In this document: piece after piece, positions 48,485 to 57,098 of the stretch
How positions within the stretch are numbered: position 1 is the stretch's first letter
How the letters are laid out: every line of letters starts with the position of its first letter
DNA from: an uncultured Thermoanaerobaculia bacterium
GTDB lineage: Bacteria > Acidobacteriota > Thermoanaerobaculia > Multivoradales > Multivoraceae
Length of the DNA: 64,000 bases
NCBI GenBank assembly: GCA_951813015.1
Contig: CATOTG010000001.1
Location: 434,001-498,000 of the forward strand
Direction: 5' to 3'
Notes under the pieces: generated by a model
The model's database searches: none
What the model was told of the DNA's origin: nothing
The model's input: only the letters and a program-made list of their open reading frames with translations
Position numbers and translations under genes: made by a program

Positions 48485-49924
48485 ATGTTGAAACAGCGCA
48501 TTCGACTGCAAGCCGGCCTGGTTCTGGCCCTCGATCTCTCCCTGGTCGCTGCGGCGTTCTTTCTCGCCTACGCGATCCGCAGCGAACTGTTCCCGCAGGT
48601 GCTGCCGGGCCTCTTCCCACGGCCCCTCTATCCGCTGAGCGACCACCTGCCTCTTCTGCCGGTGGCGCTCCTGGCCTGGGCCGTGCCCCTGGTCGCTACC
48701 CGGCGCTACCGCTCGCACCGCATCGCCGACCTGAAGACGGAGGCGACCGCGATCCTCAAGGTGGCCACGGCCGCGACCGTGCTCATCCTGTTCGCCGTCT
48801 TCGTCCTTCAACTCGACCAGCTCCTGCTGCAGGATCGCCTGAGCCGGCCCTGGCTGCTTCTCTTCTCAGGCCTGTCCTTCGTGCTCTTGCTGGCCGAGAA
48901 GATCGCCCTGCGCACCCTCGCCCGCGACCTGCGGCAACACGGACTGAACCAGCGAGCCGTGCTCATCGCCGGCACGCCGGAAGCGGCGCGACAGCTCGCG
49001 CAGGCGATCGAGGACCATTCCTACTGGGGCCTCAAGATCGTCGGTCTGATCCACACCGACGGGAGCAGGTCCGCGCAAGGCCCACAGCCGGTCTGGGGCG
49101 GCGTCGACGACATCCTGCGCGTTGTCTCCGAGCATGTCGTAGACGACGTGTTCTTTGCCGTGACTCCCAATGAGCTCCCCGCCCTGCAGACGATTTTCGA
49201 AGCGCTGCAGGAACAGGGGATTCAGACCCGTATCGCCCTCGACTTGCTCCCGCCGCCCCACAGCCAGGTGCAACTCGACTCCCTTGCCGGCCGACCCGTC
49301 GTCACCCTTTCACCGGCGCCGTCCAGCCTTCCCCTGCTGCTGTTCAAGCGCTTCTACGACCTCTCCATCGGCTTCGTGCTGCTGACGATCAGCCTGCCAG
49401 CGATCCTCATGCTGGCGCTCTTGATCAAGGTCACGTCATCGGGCTCCGTGCTCTACCGGCAGACGCGCTGCGGTCTGAACGGCCGCCGCTTCACCATGTA
49501 CAAGCTCCGCACGATGGTGGCGGACGCGGACGCCCGGCGAGCTGAACTGAATCACCTGAACACGATGTCCGGTCCGGCGTTCAAGATGGACCGCGATCCC
49601 CGGATCACGCCTCTGGGCCAGTACCTGAGGAGGTTCAGCCTGGACGAGCTCCCGCAGTTCTGGAACGTCGTGCGCGGCGACATGAGCCTGGTCGGCCCCC
49701 GGCCACTCGAGGAGAAGGAGCCTTACACGAGGCGGCAGCGGCGGCGCCTGTCGATGAAGCCGGGGATTACCTGTCTGTGGCAGGTCAGCGGCCGCAGCGA
49801 CCTGGACTTCGACCGCTGGATCGAGCTCGACCTGGAGTACATCGACACATGGTCGCCGGCGCTCGACTTCAAGATCATGCTGAAGACCATCCCGGCGGTG
49901 CTGAGCAGGCGGGGAGCCTCGTAG
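48485..49924 (+). CDS. Polyprenyl-phosphate sugar-1-phosphate transferase (exopolysaccharide initiation)
   Basis: 479 residues. Four N-terminal membrane helices (~10-150), a CoA-binding-like central domain ([20 protein letters not shown]), a fifth helix ([20 protein letters not shown]) and the bacterial sugar transferase domain (PF02397): [45 protein letters not shown] and [13 protein letters not shown]. These enzymes (WbaP/EpsE/WcaJ type) transfer a sugar phosphate from a nucleotide sugar to undecaprenyl phosphate, the first step of repeat-unit synthesis. Start ATG 48485, 23 bases after the fusion glycosyltransferase, so it closes the operon. Confidence 0.95.
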   Translation: MLKQRIRLQAGLVLALDLSLVAAAFFLAYAIRSELFPQVLPGLFPRPLYPLSDHLPLLPVALLAWAVPLVATRRYRSHRIADLKTEATAILKVATAATVLILFAVFVLQLDQLLLQDRLSRPWLLLFSGLSFVLLLAEKIALRTLARDLRQHGLNQRAVLIAGTPEAARQLAQAIEDHSYWGLKIVGLIHTDGSRSAQGPQPVWGGVDDILRVVSEHVVDDVFFAVTPNELPALQTIFEALQEQGIQTRIALDLLPPPHSQVQLDSLAGRPVVTLSPAPSSLPLLLFKRFYDLSIGFVLLTISLPAILMLALLIKVTSSGSVLYRQTRCGLNGRRFTMYKLRTMVADADARRAELNHLNTMSGPAFKMDRDPRITPLGQYLRRFSLDELPQFWNVVRGDMSLVGPRPLEEKEPYTRRQRRRLSMKPGITCLWQVSGRSDLDFDRWIELDLEYIDTWSPALDFKIMLKTIPAVLSRRGAS

Positions 49925-49962
49925 GCCGTCGGCCGCTGCCGCTTCGACTCCAGACGGGCGGT

Positions 49963-50715
49963 TCAGCTCAGGACGGGCAGGGCGCCACCGTCGCGACCGC
50001 CCGACCAGGACCTCTCGCTCGGACGGCGACGACGGTAGTCGTCGTCTTCGTAGGCGAGGCAGCACAGGAGCCGGCCGCAGGCGCCCGAGATCCTGGACGG
50101 GTTGAGACTCAGGCCCTGTCGCTTGGCCATCTGGATCGAAATGGGCCGGAAGTCCTCGAGCCACGTGGAGCAGCACAGCGTCCGACCGCAGATGCCGACG
50201 CCGCCGAGAAGCCGCGCCTCGTCCCGCGGCCCGACGTGAACCAGCCGCACGCGGGACTTGAAGCGGGCCCTCAGGTCTCGCAGCAACTGCCGGAAGTCGA
50301 CGCGCCGTTCGGCGGTGAAGTAGAACGTCGCGTGGCGGCTGTCCAGACTGAAGTCGACCCGCGACACCTTCATCTCCAGACCGAGCGCCTCCACCCTCGC
50401 GCGGCAAAAGGTCCTGCCGCGCACCTGGTTCGTCAGTTGCCGCTCTCTCGCCGCACGGTCCGCATCGTCAGCCCGACGGATCAGAGAGCGGGCACTCGAC
50501 TTCTGGCACGGCTTGAAGACCGGCATGGGTGACTTCTCGACCCGACCATAGGCGGGACCCGGCTTCATCGACACGATGACTTCGTCGCCGCGGGCCAGCA
50601 GCTCGCCCCCGGTCCGGCACAGAGTGAGGTTCGTCTCCTCGCCGAAGCGCACACCGACGAACGTGTCCTCCACCGCGGTCGATTGACCGGCAAAGCTGCA
50701 GCCGACGCAACTCAC
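49963..50715 (-). CDS. ricT: RicT / PSP1-domain protein
   Basis: 250 residues from GTG 50715, overlapping the purD stop (GTGA). PSP1 domain: VGVRFGEETNLTLCRTGG, RVDFSLDSRHATFYFTAERR, VDFRQLLRDLRARFKSRVRL. Clustered cysteines GICGRTLCCSTWL and GACGRLLCCLAYE match the iron-sulfur ligands of RicT (YaaT), part of the RicA-RicF-RicT complex that in Bacillus adjusts RNase Y activity. The RicA/RicF partners are not in the window; in Gram-negatives the role is unclear. An N-terminal SCVGCSF adds two further Cys. Confidence 0.9.
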   Translation of the reverse strand: MSCVGCSFAGQSTAVEDTFVGVRFGEETNLTLCRTGGELLARGDEVIVSMKPGPAYGRVEKSPMPVFKPCQKSSARSLIRRADDADRAARERQLTNQVRGRTFCRARVEALGLEMKVSRVDFSLDSRHATFYFTAERRVDFRQLLRDLRARFKSRVRLVHVGPRDEARLLGGVGICGRTLCCSTWLEDFRPISIQMAKRQGLSLNPSRISGACGRLLCCLAYEDDDYRRRRPSERSWSGGRDGGALPVLS

Positions 50716-51998
50716 GACAGGACCGCCCCCGTCCCAAGCACCCGCCGGCCGATATCCGAGCGCATCGCCTTGGCCGGCCAGTGAATCCGGGCGGCGCCCT
50801 CGTAGGCCCGCGCCAGCGCCTGGCTCAGGTCGTCGCCGACTGCGCAGACGTTCAGCACCCGGCCGCCCGTCGCGATGACCCGGCCGTCCCGGCGGCCGGT
50901 ACCGGCGTGGAACACGACCACGCCGTCCCGCTCTCGCGCGGCTTCGATCCCGACGATTGCGTCTCCCGATGCCGCCTTCCCCGGATAGCCCCGGTTGGCC
51001 AGCACCAGGCACGCGGAAGCGCCGGAGCTGAAGGCGAGTTCGGCACGTCCGAAGTCGCCGTCGGCGCCGGCCAGGAAAAGGTCGACCGGATCCTCTTCCA
51101 GCCTCAACAGAAGCGCCTGCGCCTCCGGGTCGCCGAGCCGGACGTTGAACTCGAGCACCTGGGGACCGTCCGGGCTCATCATCAGACCGGCGTAGAGAAC
51201 GCCGAAGAACGGCGTCCCGTCGGCGGCCATGCCGGCCACCGTGCGCTCCATCACGTCGGTCATGATCTCGTCGAGCTGCTCGCCGGTGACGACTCCCGCC
51301 GGGCTGTGGGCGCCCATGCCGCCGGTGTTCGGGCCGGCGTCGTCGTCGCCGATTCGCTTGTAGTCCTTCGAGGTTGCAAGCGGCAGGACCCGCCGGCCGT
51401 CGCAGAACCCGATGAAGGAGACCTCCTCGCCGAGCACGAAGGGTTCGATCAGAACCCGAGCCCCGGCCGACCCGAAGCGACGGTCGACGAAGAAGACGTC
51501 GAGCGCGGCCTCGAGCTCTTCCGGTGACGACACGATCAGCACACCCTTGCCGGCGGCGAGTCCGTCCGCCTTGAGCACGGCCGGCAGGCCGAACCGCCCC
51601 GCGGCGCGCCGCGCGGCGTCGCGGTCGTCGGCAACCACGAAGTCGGATGTCGGCACGCCGTGCCGATCCATGAACTCCTTGGCGAACACCTTCGAACTCT
51701 CCAGGCGGGCGGCGGCGCGAGAGGGACCGAAAATGCGCAAACCGCGCTCGCGAAACGCGTCCACGACCCCGAGAGACAGCGGCAGTTCGGGGCCGACCAC
51801 GGTGAGGTCGATTCCGCGCTCGGCGGCGAACCGGCCAAGCGCTTCGATGTCCGAGACATCGATCGCAACGCTCTCGCCGCACTCCTCGGTGCCCGGACTG
51901 CCCGGTGCGCAGTAGAGCTCCGTCGCCGGCGCCCGCTGCCGGATGAGCCAGCAGATCGCGTGTTCGCGGCCGCCGTTGCCGATGACCAGGACCCTCAA
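50712..51998 (-). CDS. purD: Phosphoribosylamine-glycine ligase
   Basis: 428 residues, full family length. MRVLVIGNGGREHAICWLI starts the N domain; the ATP-grasp part has LKADGLAAGKGVLIV, the metal-binding VLEFNVRLGDPEAQALL and GGMGAHSPA. It joins glycine to 5-phosphoribosylamine in purine synthesis. The start overlaps the ispH stop (ATGA) and the stop overlaps the ricT start (GTGA), so three genes are translationally coupled. Confidence 0.98.
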   Translation of the reverse strand: MRVLVIGNGGREHAICWLIRQRAPATELYCAPGSPGTEECGESVAIDVSDIEALGRFAAERGIDLTVVGPELPLSLGVVDAFRERGLRIFGPSRAAARLESSKVFAKEFMDRHGVPTSDFVVADDRDAARRAAGRFGLPAVLKADGLAAGKGVLIVSSPEELEAALDVFFVDRRFGSAGARVLIEPFVLGEEVSFIGFCDGRRVLPLATSKDYKRIGDDDAGPNTGGMGAHSPAGVVTGEQLDEIMTDVMERTVAGMAADGTPFFGVLYAGLMMSPDGPQVLEFNVRLGDPEAQALLLRLEEDPVDLFLAGADGDFGRAELAFSSGASACLVLANRGYPGKAASGDAIVGIEAARERDGVVVFHAGTGRRDGRVIATGGRVLNVCAVGDDLSQALARAYEGAARIHWPAKAMRSDIGRRVLGTGAVLS

Positions 51999-52936
51999 AG
52001 CGCGGCCTCCGGGGCAGCGAGCGGCCCGGACGCCGGCGCGGGAGACGCAGCCAGCGACCGGATCGCGCCCTCGACCTCTTCGATCATCGAGTCCGGCGTC
52101 GATGCTCCCGCGGTGATGCCCACCCCGCCGCAGTCAGCAAACCAGTCCGCCCGCAGGTCGTCCGTACCGTGAACGAGATAACTGCGCGGTTGGGCCGCCC
52201 GGCAGATCTCCCACAGATGCCTGGTGTTCGCGCTGTGCCGCCCGCCGACGACGACGATGCAGTCGACCTCGGGGTCGGCCGCGAGATCGCGTGCCGCGTC
52301 CTGGTTCTCCTTCGTCGCATAGCAGATCGTGTCCGCCCGCTCCGCGTGGGCCGCCGCGCCCTCGACCGCAAGGGCCACGTCCTCGTACTCCTCGCTGTTC
52401 AGCGTCGTCTGGTAGAAGATCTTCACCTTGGGATGGCGGCCGAAGTCGATGCGATCGACATCCGCGGTCGTCTGCACGATGTCGTAGTCGCCGGGATCAA
52501 GATCCCGGGTGTAGCCGATCACCTCGCGGTGGGCGGAATCGCCGATGAACACCGCGTGGAAGCCCGCCTCGAGCGCCTGCCGGGCCTCCTCGTGGACGTC
52601 GTAGACGAAGGGGCAGGTCGTGTCGACCACCAGCAGGCCTCGTTCCAGCGCCCGGCGATGAAAGGACGGCGGCACGCCGTGGGCCGAGAACACGATCGTG
52701 CCGGCCCGCACCTCCTCGAGCGAGGCCGCGGTGGCGAACCCCAGTTGGACGAGGTCCGAGACGACGCGTTCGTTGTGCACCAACTGGCCCAGGATCTTTC
52801 CCCTCCGGCCCTCCGAGGCCAGTTTTCGCACCGTCCGGTCGGCAATCCGCACGCCGGCGCAAAAACCGTACTTCTCTGCGCGCCTGAGCGCCAACGGGCC
52901 CACCATCTCGGTCACCTGATCTGCTCCCTCGGCCAC
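51995..52936 (-). CDS. ispH: 4-hydroxy-3-methylbut-2-enyl diphosphate reductase
   Basis: 313 residues. The three cysteines that hold the 4Fe-4S cluster are in place: Cys26 (YGFCAGV), Cys108 (DTTCPFV) and Cys205 (TICYATKENQ), with active-site His54 (LVHNERVV), His136 and Glu138 (SAHREVIG). The end of the core is GVGITAGASTPDSMIEEV. Last step of the MEP route, giving IPP and DMAPP. The GTG at 52915 follows a GAGGGAG site and may be the real start instead of GTG 52936. Being Fe-S dependent, it fits next to an Rrf2-type regulator. Confidence 0.97.
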   Translation of the reverse strand: MAEGADQVTEMVGPLALRRAEKYGFCAGVRIADRTVRKLASEGRRGKILGQLVHNERVVSDLVQLGFATAASLEEVRAGTIVFSAHGVPPSFHRRALERGLLVVDTTCPFVYDVHEEARQALEAGFHAVFIGDSAHREVIGYTRDLDPGDYDIVQTTADVDRIDFGRHPKVKIFYQTTLNSEEYEDVALAVEGAAAHAERADTICYATKENQDAARDLAADPEVDCIVVVGGRHSANTRHLWEICRAAQPRSYLVHGTDDLRADWFADCGGVGITAGASTPDSMIEEVEGAIRSLAASPAPASGPLAAPEAAL

Positions 52937-52958
52937 CTGGCCGTCCGGTCACCCGATG

Positions 52959-53492
52959 CTACCAGCGGCCCGCTGCCTCAGGGCCTAAGGGGTATTCGAA
53001 ACGGGCAGCCGAACTGCCGGCGGTCCTGCCCGGCTCAATCGCGGCCCGGACCCACCCGTCGCCACGCCGGAACGTCATGATGTCCCCCAGGGCCGCGCGC
53101 CAGCCCGCTGCCTGCGCCTCGCGCAACAACCACTCCCGCGCGGCCGGAGCGCCCAGCGGCAGCCGCAGGCTCACGAACTCCGCCGCAGGCGGTGCTCCGG
53201 CTTCGCCTTCCTGCGGGACATCGCCGAAGTCGAACACCGTGGATCCGTCCGGGAGCGGAAAATCCTCCGGAAAAGCGCCTGGAAGGCGACCGCCGACCGC
53301 GAGCTCCGGCGCCCGGCGCTCCTGCTGATCCTCGTCGGGCCGGAACACGGAGTCGCGCGGCGGCGCCACCGTCAGACTCTCCAGGTCGCCGTCGTCGGCC
53401 GGCGACGGGTCCGGGGGAACGAGGCACGACCAGGCGAACACCGCGACCGGCGCCAGCAACAACGCGAAAGCGTGCCCGCCGCGACGGCTCAC
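52959..53492 (-). CDS. Predicted lipoprotein of unknown function
   Basis: 177 residues from GTG 53492, 26 bases after the Rrf2 gene. RRGGHAFALLLAPVAVFAWS ends in Cys, a plausible lipobox (AWSC). The mature part is acidic and Pro-rich at first, then a small alpha/beta domain with FPEDFPLPDGSTVFDFGD and APAAREWLLREAQAAGWRAA, similar to short periplasmic domains of unknown role. It sits between the Rrf2 regulator and ispH in one operon; nothing in the sequence shows its job. Confidence 0.75.
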   Translation of the reverse strand: MSRRGGHAFALLLAPVAVFAWSCLVPPDPSPADDGDLESLTVAPPRDSVFRPDEDQQERRAPELAVGGRLPGAFPEDFPLPDGSTVFDFGDVPQEGEAGAPPAAEFVSLRLPLGAPAAREWLLREAQAAGWRAALGDIMTFRRGDGWVRAAIEPGRTAGSSAARFEYPLGPEAAGRW

Positions 53493-53518
53493 CCGCCGCG
53501 GGGCGCCCGGCCCGGCGG

Positions 53519-54025
53519 TCAGTCGCTCAGCACCTGCAGCGGCCGGCCCGGCGGGCCGTGGAGGCGCTCCGCCGGCAGGTCGTGCGGGATTTCGATCTTG
53601 CACTCGCAGACTTCCTCCTGGCGTTCGGCCAGATCGGCGAGGCTCAGGTTGCAGAGGATGTTCTCGACCGCCTCCTTCACGCTCAGAAAGACCTCGCGGA
53701 TGGCGCAGTGCCTGGGCCCGACACCGATCGTGCAGGGCTGGGCCAGGATGTGGTCAATCGACGTCGTGTGTCCCTCGAGCGCGACCAGGATGTCGTGCAT
53801 CGAGATGTCACCCGCCGGACGTCCCAGGAGGTGGCCGCCCTGAGGGCCCCGGTTCGAGCGGATCAACTGGAAGCGGGCAAGCGCCGCCAGGATCTGGCGG
53901 AGGTAGGGCTCCGGGATGCCCTGGTTGACCGCAATCTGATGGCTCGGCACCGGACCGGCGTCCGAGTGCATCGCCACGTACAGCATGGCGCGGATGCCGT
54001 ACTCGCCCTTGGTCGATATCTTCAT
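53519..54025 (-). CDS. Rrf2-family Fe-S transcriptional regulator
   Basis: 168 residues. Winged helix MKISTKGEYGIRAMLYVAMH with LRQILAALARFQLIRSNRGP and the GGHLLGRPAGDISMHDILVA wing, as in IscR/RsrR. Cys98, Cys107 and Cys125 sit where Rrf2 proteins bind an Fe-S cluster (the 9- and 18-residue spacing is close to IscR's); Cys140 and Cys142 are extra. It heads the operon lipoprotein-ispH-purD-ricT, suggesting that Fe-S or redox state controls isoprenoid and purine genes with RicT, itself an Fe-S protein. The 54026-54060 region should hold its promoter. Confidence 0.92.
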   Translation of the reverse strand: MKISTKGEYGIRAMLYVAMHSDAGPVPSHQIAVNQGIPEPYLRQILAALARFQLIRSNRGPQGGHLLGRPAGDISMHDILVALEGHTTSIDHILAQPCTIGVGPRHCAIREVFLSVKEAVENILCNLSLADLAERQEEVCECKIEIPHDLPAERLHGPPGRPLQVLSD

Positions 54026-54565
54026 TGATATGCAAACTCGCTGCCATCAGACAGTGTAGCAGTCCACGTCACCCGCCTGGCGCAGAGGGCCTTGTCCCAT
54101 GAGAGGTGAGCCTGGAGCGGGGATGTCAATCCCACGAGAGATGAGCCCGAGAGTGGTGGGTTGGGGATCATCGGAGGATGATCATGCGACTCGAAATCGA
54201 GCGACTTCGATCCCTGGACCTCGTCGCTGCGCTCCTCAACCCCACAGGGCCGGGAACTCCGAGCCGCCGCCAAGTCTCTGCTCTCGTCTTGCCATCGATC
54301 CTCCTCGCCAACGTCTGCCCTCCACCATTCAACGGTACGCCCCCTGTGTCACGTACGTTGGCAGAGAGGGGTTCGAGGGGTCCGGGATCGCGCGCTCAGG
54401 CGACCTGCTGGCCGGTAGGATGTGTCCCTGCCCGGCATGCGCCCGAAGGGGCCGCCGGGCGCCAACACGACACACAACCGGCGGGCCCGCCGTGGCGCGG
54501 CCCGCTTCTGGAATTGGAACAGGGAGAGAGACGATGACCTGCAGCAGCGGGGCGTGGCGGTGGAG
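54026..54565. other. Gene-poor stretch between Rrf2 and a truncated gene
   Basis: 540 bases without a convincing gene. An imperfect direct repeat, TCCCAYGAGAGRTGAGCC, occurs at 54096-54113 and 54130-54147. The + strand codons running into 54566 (WNWNRERDDDLQQRGVAVE) may preserve a little of the lost 5' part of the next gene. Otherwise nothing is recognised. Confidence 0.5.
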
Positions 54566-54895
54566 ATGACGACGCAGAGACTGGCGGCGCGCCGCAATGG
54601 CGAGCACTTCGAACTGCACATCCTGGCGGCGGGCGGCACGGAGGCGGTTGCCGTCGAGGTGAAGACAACGCTGAGACCGCGGGACGTGAAGCGCTTCGAG
54701 GAGAAGCTGGCACGAATCCGGGAGTGGCTGCGGGCCTACGCGGGCCACCGGATCTACGGCGCGGTGGCGTACCTGGAGGCGGACGAATCGGTGGTCCGGC
54801 ACGCAGTGCGCCGGGGTCTGTTCGTCATCCGGGCCACGGGCAGCAGCGCCAGCATCGTGAACGACGCGGACTTCAGGCCCCGGGCCTTCCCCTGA
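54566..54895 (+). pseudogene. 5'-truncated PD-(D/E)XK-like gene
   Basis: 109 codons from ATG 54566 to the stop. AVAVEVKTTLRPRDVKRFEE has the E-x-K of a PD-(D/E)XK nuclease fold, followed by GHRIYGAVAYLEADESVVRH and GLFVIRATGSSASIVNDADF. These are the conserved C-terminal parts of a family of ~200-residue proteins (DUF3782-like) that begin with a coiled-coil helix. Here that N-terminal half, including the upstream catalytic acidic residue, is missing and no good ribosome site precedes the ATG. Confidence 0.6.
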
Positions 54896-55209
54896 GTCGA
54901 AGCGGAAGTTCCGACGAATGCACTGGACGTTGGAGAGCCGACGGCGCGGCGGCCGGTGTCGGCACCGGACCGCAGGAGGTCCTGCCGGACAGTGCGGCCG
55001 TCATGCGGCCGTCATGCGTTTTCCAATAGAGAAATGAGCGTGGAGAGCCGGCGGCAGAGAGGCCTCGATCCGGGTCGGTTCACGGGTTGGTTTCTGGAAG
55101 CGGACCCTCGTTGCAGGCACGGGCGTCGTCGGAGGGTCTGCTCGGGTCAGAGGAGGGCCGGGGCTGACCCTGACCGAAACGGCGGGCCGCGGCGGTGGGG
55201 CCGGGGGGC
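54896..55209. other. Non-coding stretch with short repeats
   Basis: 314 bases without a recognisable gene. GCGGCCGTCAT is repeated directly twice near 55002-55018, and GGAGAGCCGRCGGC occurs twice (near 54931 and 55040). A GC-rich tail runs into the end of the HAD gene. No terminator-like hairpin with a T-run was seen. Confidence 0.5.
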
Positions 55210-55941
55210 TCAGTCCGGCAGGTACTCCAGCACCTCCTCCAGCGTTCCGATGTCGCCTTCGGCGGGGTTCAGCCACAAGGCCCGAAGGCCCGCCGCCACA
55301 GCCCCCTCGCGATCCTCGACCTTGGCGTCGCCGACGTGGAGGACCGACGCCGGTTCCAGGTCGAGTTCCCGGCAGGCGGCCAGGAAGATCGTCTCGGCCG
55401 GCTTGGCCGCTCCCACGTCCTCGGAGCACACGACGGCGTCGATGTCGGCGCCCAGGCCGAGGTTGGACAGCACCCGGGGCAGTCGCCGGTCCCAGTTGCT
55501 GGTCACCGCGACCCGCAAGCGCCGGCGCCGCAGTTCGGCGAGGACTTCGCGGGCGCCGCGGCGAAGCTCCCAGGCATCGGCGCGTTCGAAACGGGCGAAC
55601 AGCTCGGCGGCCGCGAACGGTCCGGGAGCTTCGTGGCCGAGCAGCGCACACGATCTCTCCAGCAGCTCCCGCCAGAAGCCGCGAGCGCCGTCGGGGTGGC
55701 TGCTGTAGCGGTCCTCGCCACGGCCGAGCCGGCAGTCGAGTTCGCTCCAGGCGGTCCGGAAGCTGCTCTCGATCTCGCTTGCCGCAAGGCGCAGTCCGTG
55801 CCGCGCAAGGACTTCGGCGTAGATCTCGCCGCGACGCGGGCAGACGAAGAGCGTGCCCGTCGCGTCGAAGGACACGCCCCGAAGGGGCACGGAGCCGTGG
55901 CGAGCGGCGGCCCGAACGGGCCGTGGTCGACGTTCGCTCAC
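55210..55941 (-). CDS. HAD-superfamily hydrolase (HDHD3-like)
   Basis: 243 residues from GTG 55941, the copy of the repeated GTGAGCGAA nearest the gene and in frame. Motif I is SFDATGTLF (nucleophile Asp; the second Asp of DxD is Thr, as in HDHD3-like proteins), motif II VAVTSNWDRRL, motif III Lys in VGAAKPAETIF and motif IV HVGDAKVEDREGA. The DxT variant lacks the usual acid/base Asp, so activity may be weak or specialised. The tandem repeat at 55897-56055 lies across its start; originally the start was probably coupled to the Nudix stop. Confidence 0.85.
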   Translation of the reverse strand: MSERRPRPVRAAARHGSVPLRGVSFDATGTLFVCPRRGEIYAEVLARHGLRLAASEIESSFRTAWSELDCRLGRGEDRYSSHPDGARGFWRELLERSCALLGHEAPGPFAAAELFARFERADAWELRRGAREVLAELRRRRLRVAVTSNWDRRLPRVLSNLGLGADIDAVVCSEDVGAAKPAETIFLAACRELDLEPASVLHVGDAKVEDREGAVAAGLRALWLNPAEGDIGTLEEVLEYLPD

Positions 55942-56055
55942 GAGAAACCGTGGCGAGCGGCGGCACGAACGGGCCATGGTCGACGTTCGCTCACGAGAAA
56001 CCGTGGCGAGCGGCGGCACGAACGGGCCATGGTCGACGTTCGCTCACGAGAAACC
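55897..56055. repeat. 53-bp tandem repeat, three copies, across the Nudix/HAD junction
   Basis: Three full copies (55897-55949, 55950-56002, 56003-56055) and a partial fourth. Copies 2 and 3 are identical; copy 1 differs at two positions. On the minus strand each unit contains TTCTCGTGAGCGAACG, that is, the Nudix stop TGA overlapping a GTG start. Only the GTG at 55941 is in frame with the HAD gene, because 53 is not a multiple of three. Confidence 0.9.
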
Positions 56056-56610
56056 GTGGCGACGGGCGAAGAAATAGAAGGCGGTGACGACAAGCGAGTG
56101 ACGGATCTCGCCACTCTCGATTCGCTCCGGGACGTCGCGCAGCGGCACGTGGACGACCTCCAGCTCCTCGCTGCCGTCGCCGATCGGATCGCCCGTGTCC
56201 ACGAGGTCCCGGGCCAGCCACAGCGAGCACGCGTTGTCGAGGATGGCCGGGTTCGGCTCGACCACGCCGAGGCGTTCGATCCGGCCGGCCCGGTATCCGG
56301 TCTCTTCGTGCAGTTCCCGACCCGCGGCGACTTCCGCGTCCTCGCCCGCTTCGACGATGCCGCCCGGAATCTCCAGCGACTCCGCGGCGCGCCCGAACCG
56401 CCACTGGCGAACGAACACGACGGTCGGCCCTTTTAGCCCCTGCGACCCCGATTCGAGCAGGGGAATCACGTTGACCCAGTCCGCCGAGCGCAGCACGAGC
56501 GCTTCGCGCCGGTCGGCGCCGGCCCGGAGCTTCTGGGTCTCGACCCTGAGCAGCGGGTGGTCGAAGATCGAGCGGTTGGCCTCGACCCGCCAGGGACGGA
56601 CCTTCTTCAC
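56044..56610 (-). CDS. Nudix hydrolase (ADP-ribose pyrophosphatase-like)
   Basis: 188 residues. The Nudix box is complete: GGIVEAGEDAEVAAGREL followed by HEETGY (residues 83-106), with Glu102/Glu103 for Mg binding. RQWRFGRAAESLEIPGG before the box is typical of ADP-ribose/GDP-mannose pyrophosphatases. It probably hydrolyses ADP-ribose or another nucleotide sugar. Four bases follow the small membrane protein gene at its 5' side, and its final codons lie in the 53-bp tandem repeat. The C-terminus FARRHGFS may be native. Confidence 0.92.
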   Translation of the reverse strand: MKKVRPWRVEANRSIFDHPLLRVETQKLRAGADRREALVLRSADWVNVIPLLESGSQGLKGPTVVFVRQWRFGRAAESLEIPGGIVEAGEDAEVAAGRELHEETGYRAGRIERLGVVEPNPAILDNACSLWLARDLVDTGDPIGDGSEELEVVHVPLRDVPERIESGEIRHSLVVTAFYFFARRHGFS

Positions 56611-56614
56611 CTCT

Positions 56615-56869
56615 CTAGTCCTCCCGCTCGAAGGGCGGCCGGCGCCACTCGAAGCGGAGAATCCGCACGGCGCGGCCGCTGAAGAAGATGAGGAGAGCGA
56701 CGCCGGCGGCGCTGGAAAGCGCCATCAACCAACTGAAGTCACGCCAGAGGATGAGGACGGGCGCCGTCAGCACGCCGGCGACGAGCGCCAAGACAAGCAA
56801 CCGGACGGCGACCCGGTCAAACGTCGGCGGGCGGATGCGCGGTGGCTCGGCGTCCGGTTCGTCGGGCAT
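56615..56869 (-). CDS. Small membrane protein
   Basis: 84 residues from ATG 56869. A short Pro/acid-rich start (MPDEPDAEPPRIRPPTFDR) is followed by two hydrophobic helices (VRLLVLALVAGVLTAPVLIL and LMALSSAAGVALLIFFSGRA) and a basic end. No family recognised. It lies four bases before the Nudix gene, so both are probably co-transcribed. Confidence 0.75.
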   Translation of the reverse strand: MPDEPDAEPPRIRPPTFDRVAVRLLVLALVAGVLTAPVLILWRDFSWLMALSSAAGVALLIFFSGRAVRILRFEWRRPPFERED

Positions 56870-56881
56870 GCGCGGGAGTAT

Positions 56882-57000
56882 GCCAAGCGGCGGCCACCCG
56901 ACTACACCGTCGTCGACATTCCCGGTGTCCTGGCCGATCCGGAGACGGACGGCACGAACAGCACGACCTTCATCGCCCTCGACCTGAGCAAGGTCCGGCG
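56882..57000 (+). pseudogene. Internal fragment of ATP-type PEP carboxykinase
   Basis: The + strand reads RPPDYTVVDIPGVLADPETD followed by GTNSTTFIALDLSK. ATP-dependent phosphoenolpyruvate carboxykinases have an internal segment of the form F-x-I-x-x-A-P-x-F-x-ADPETDGTNSETF-x-x-I-x-F, and the match across ADPETDGTNS is exact. About 40 codons remain, without start, P-loop or metal site. It lies between the divergent small membrane protein and GT9 genes. Confidence 0.65.
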
Positions 57001-57098
57001 CGGCGAGGCGATCTGCGAGCACTGGCGAGCCGTATGCTCAGATCGGCCACAGGGGCTCAGCGCCGAGGGAGACGCGCGAGATCACGGACGACACGGGC

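Noticed and set aside
54022..54273. Minus-strand 83-codon frame before the Rrf2 gene (contains PPLSGSSLVGLTSP)
   Set aside because: Overlaps the Rrf2 start and promoter, with repeat-derived sequence and no recognisable fold.
55897..56055. CRISPR array
   Set aside because: The three 53-bp units are directly adjacent without spacers, so this is a plain tandem repeat.
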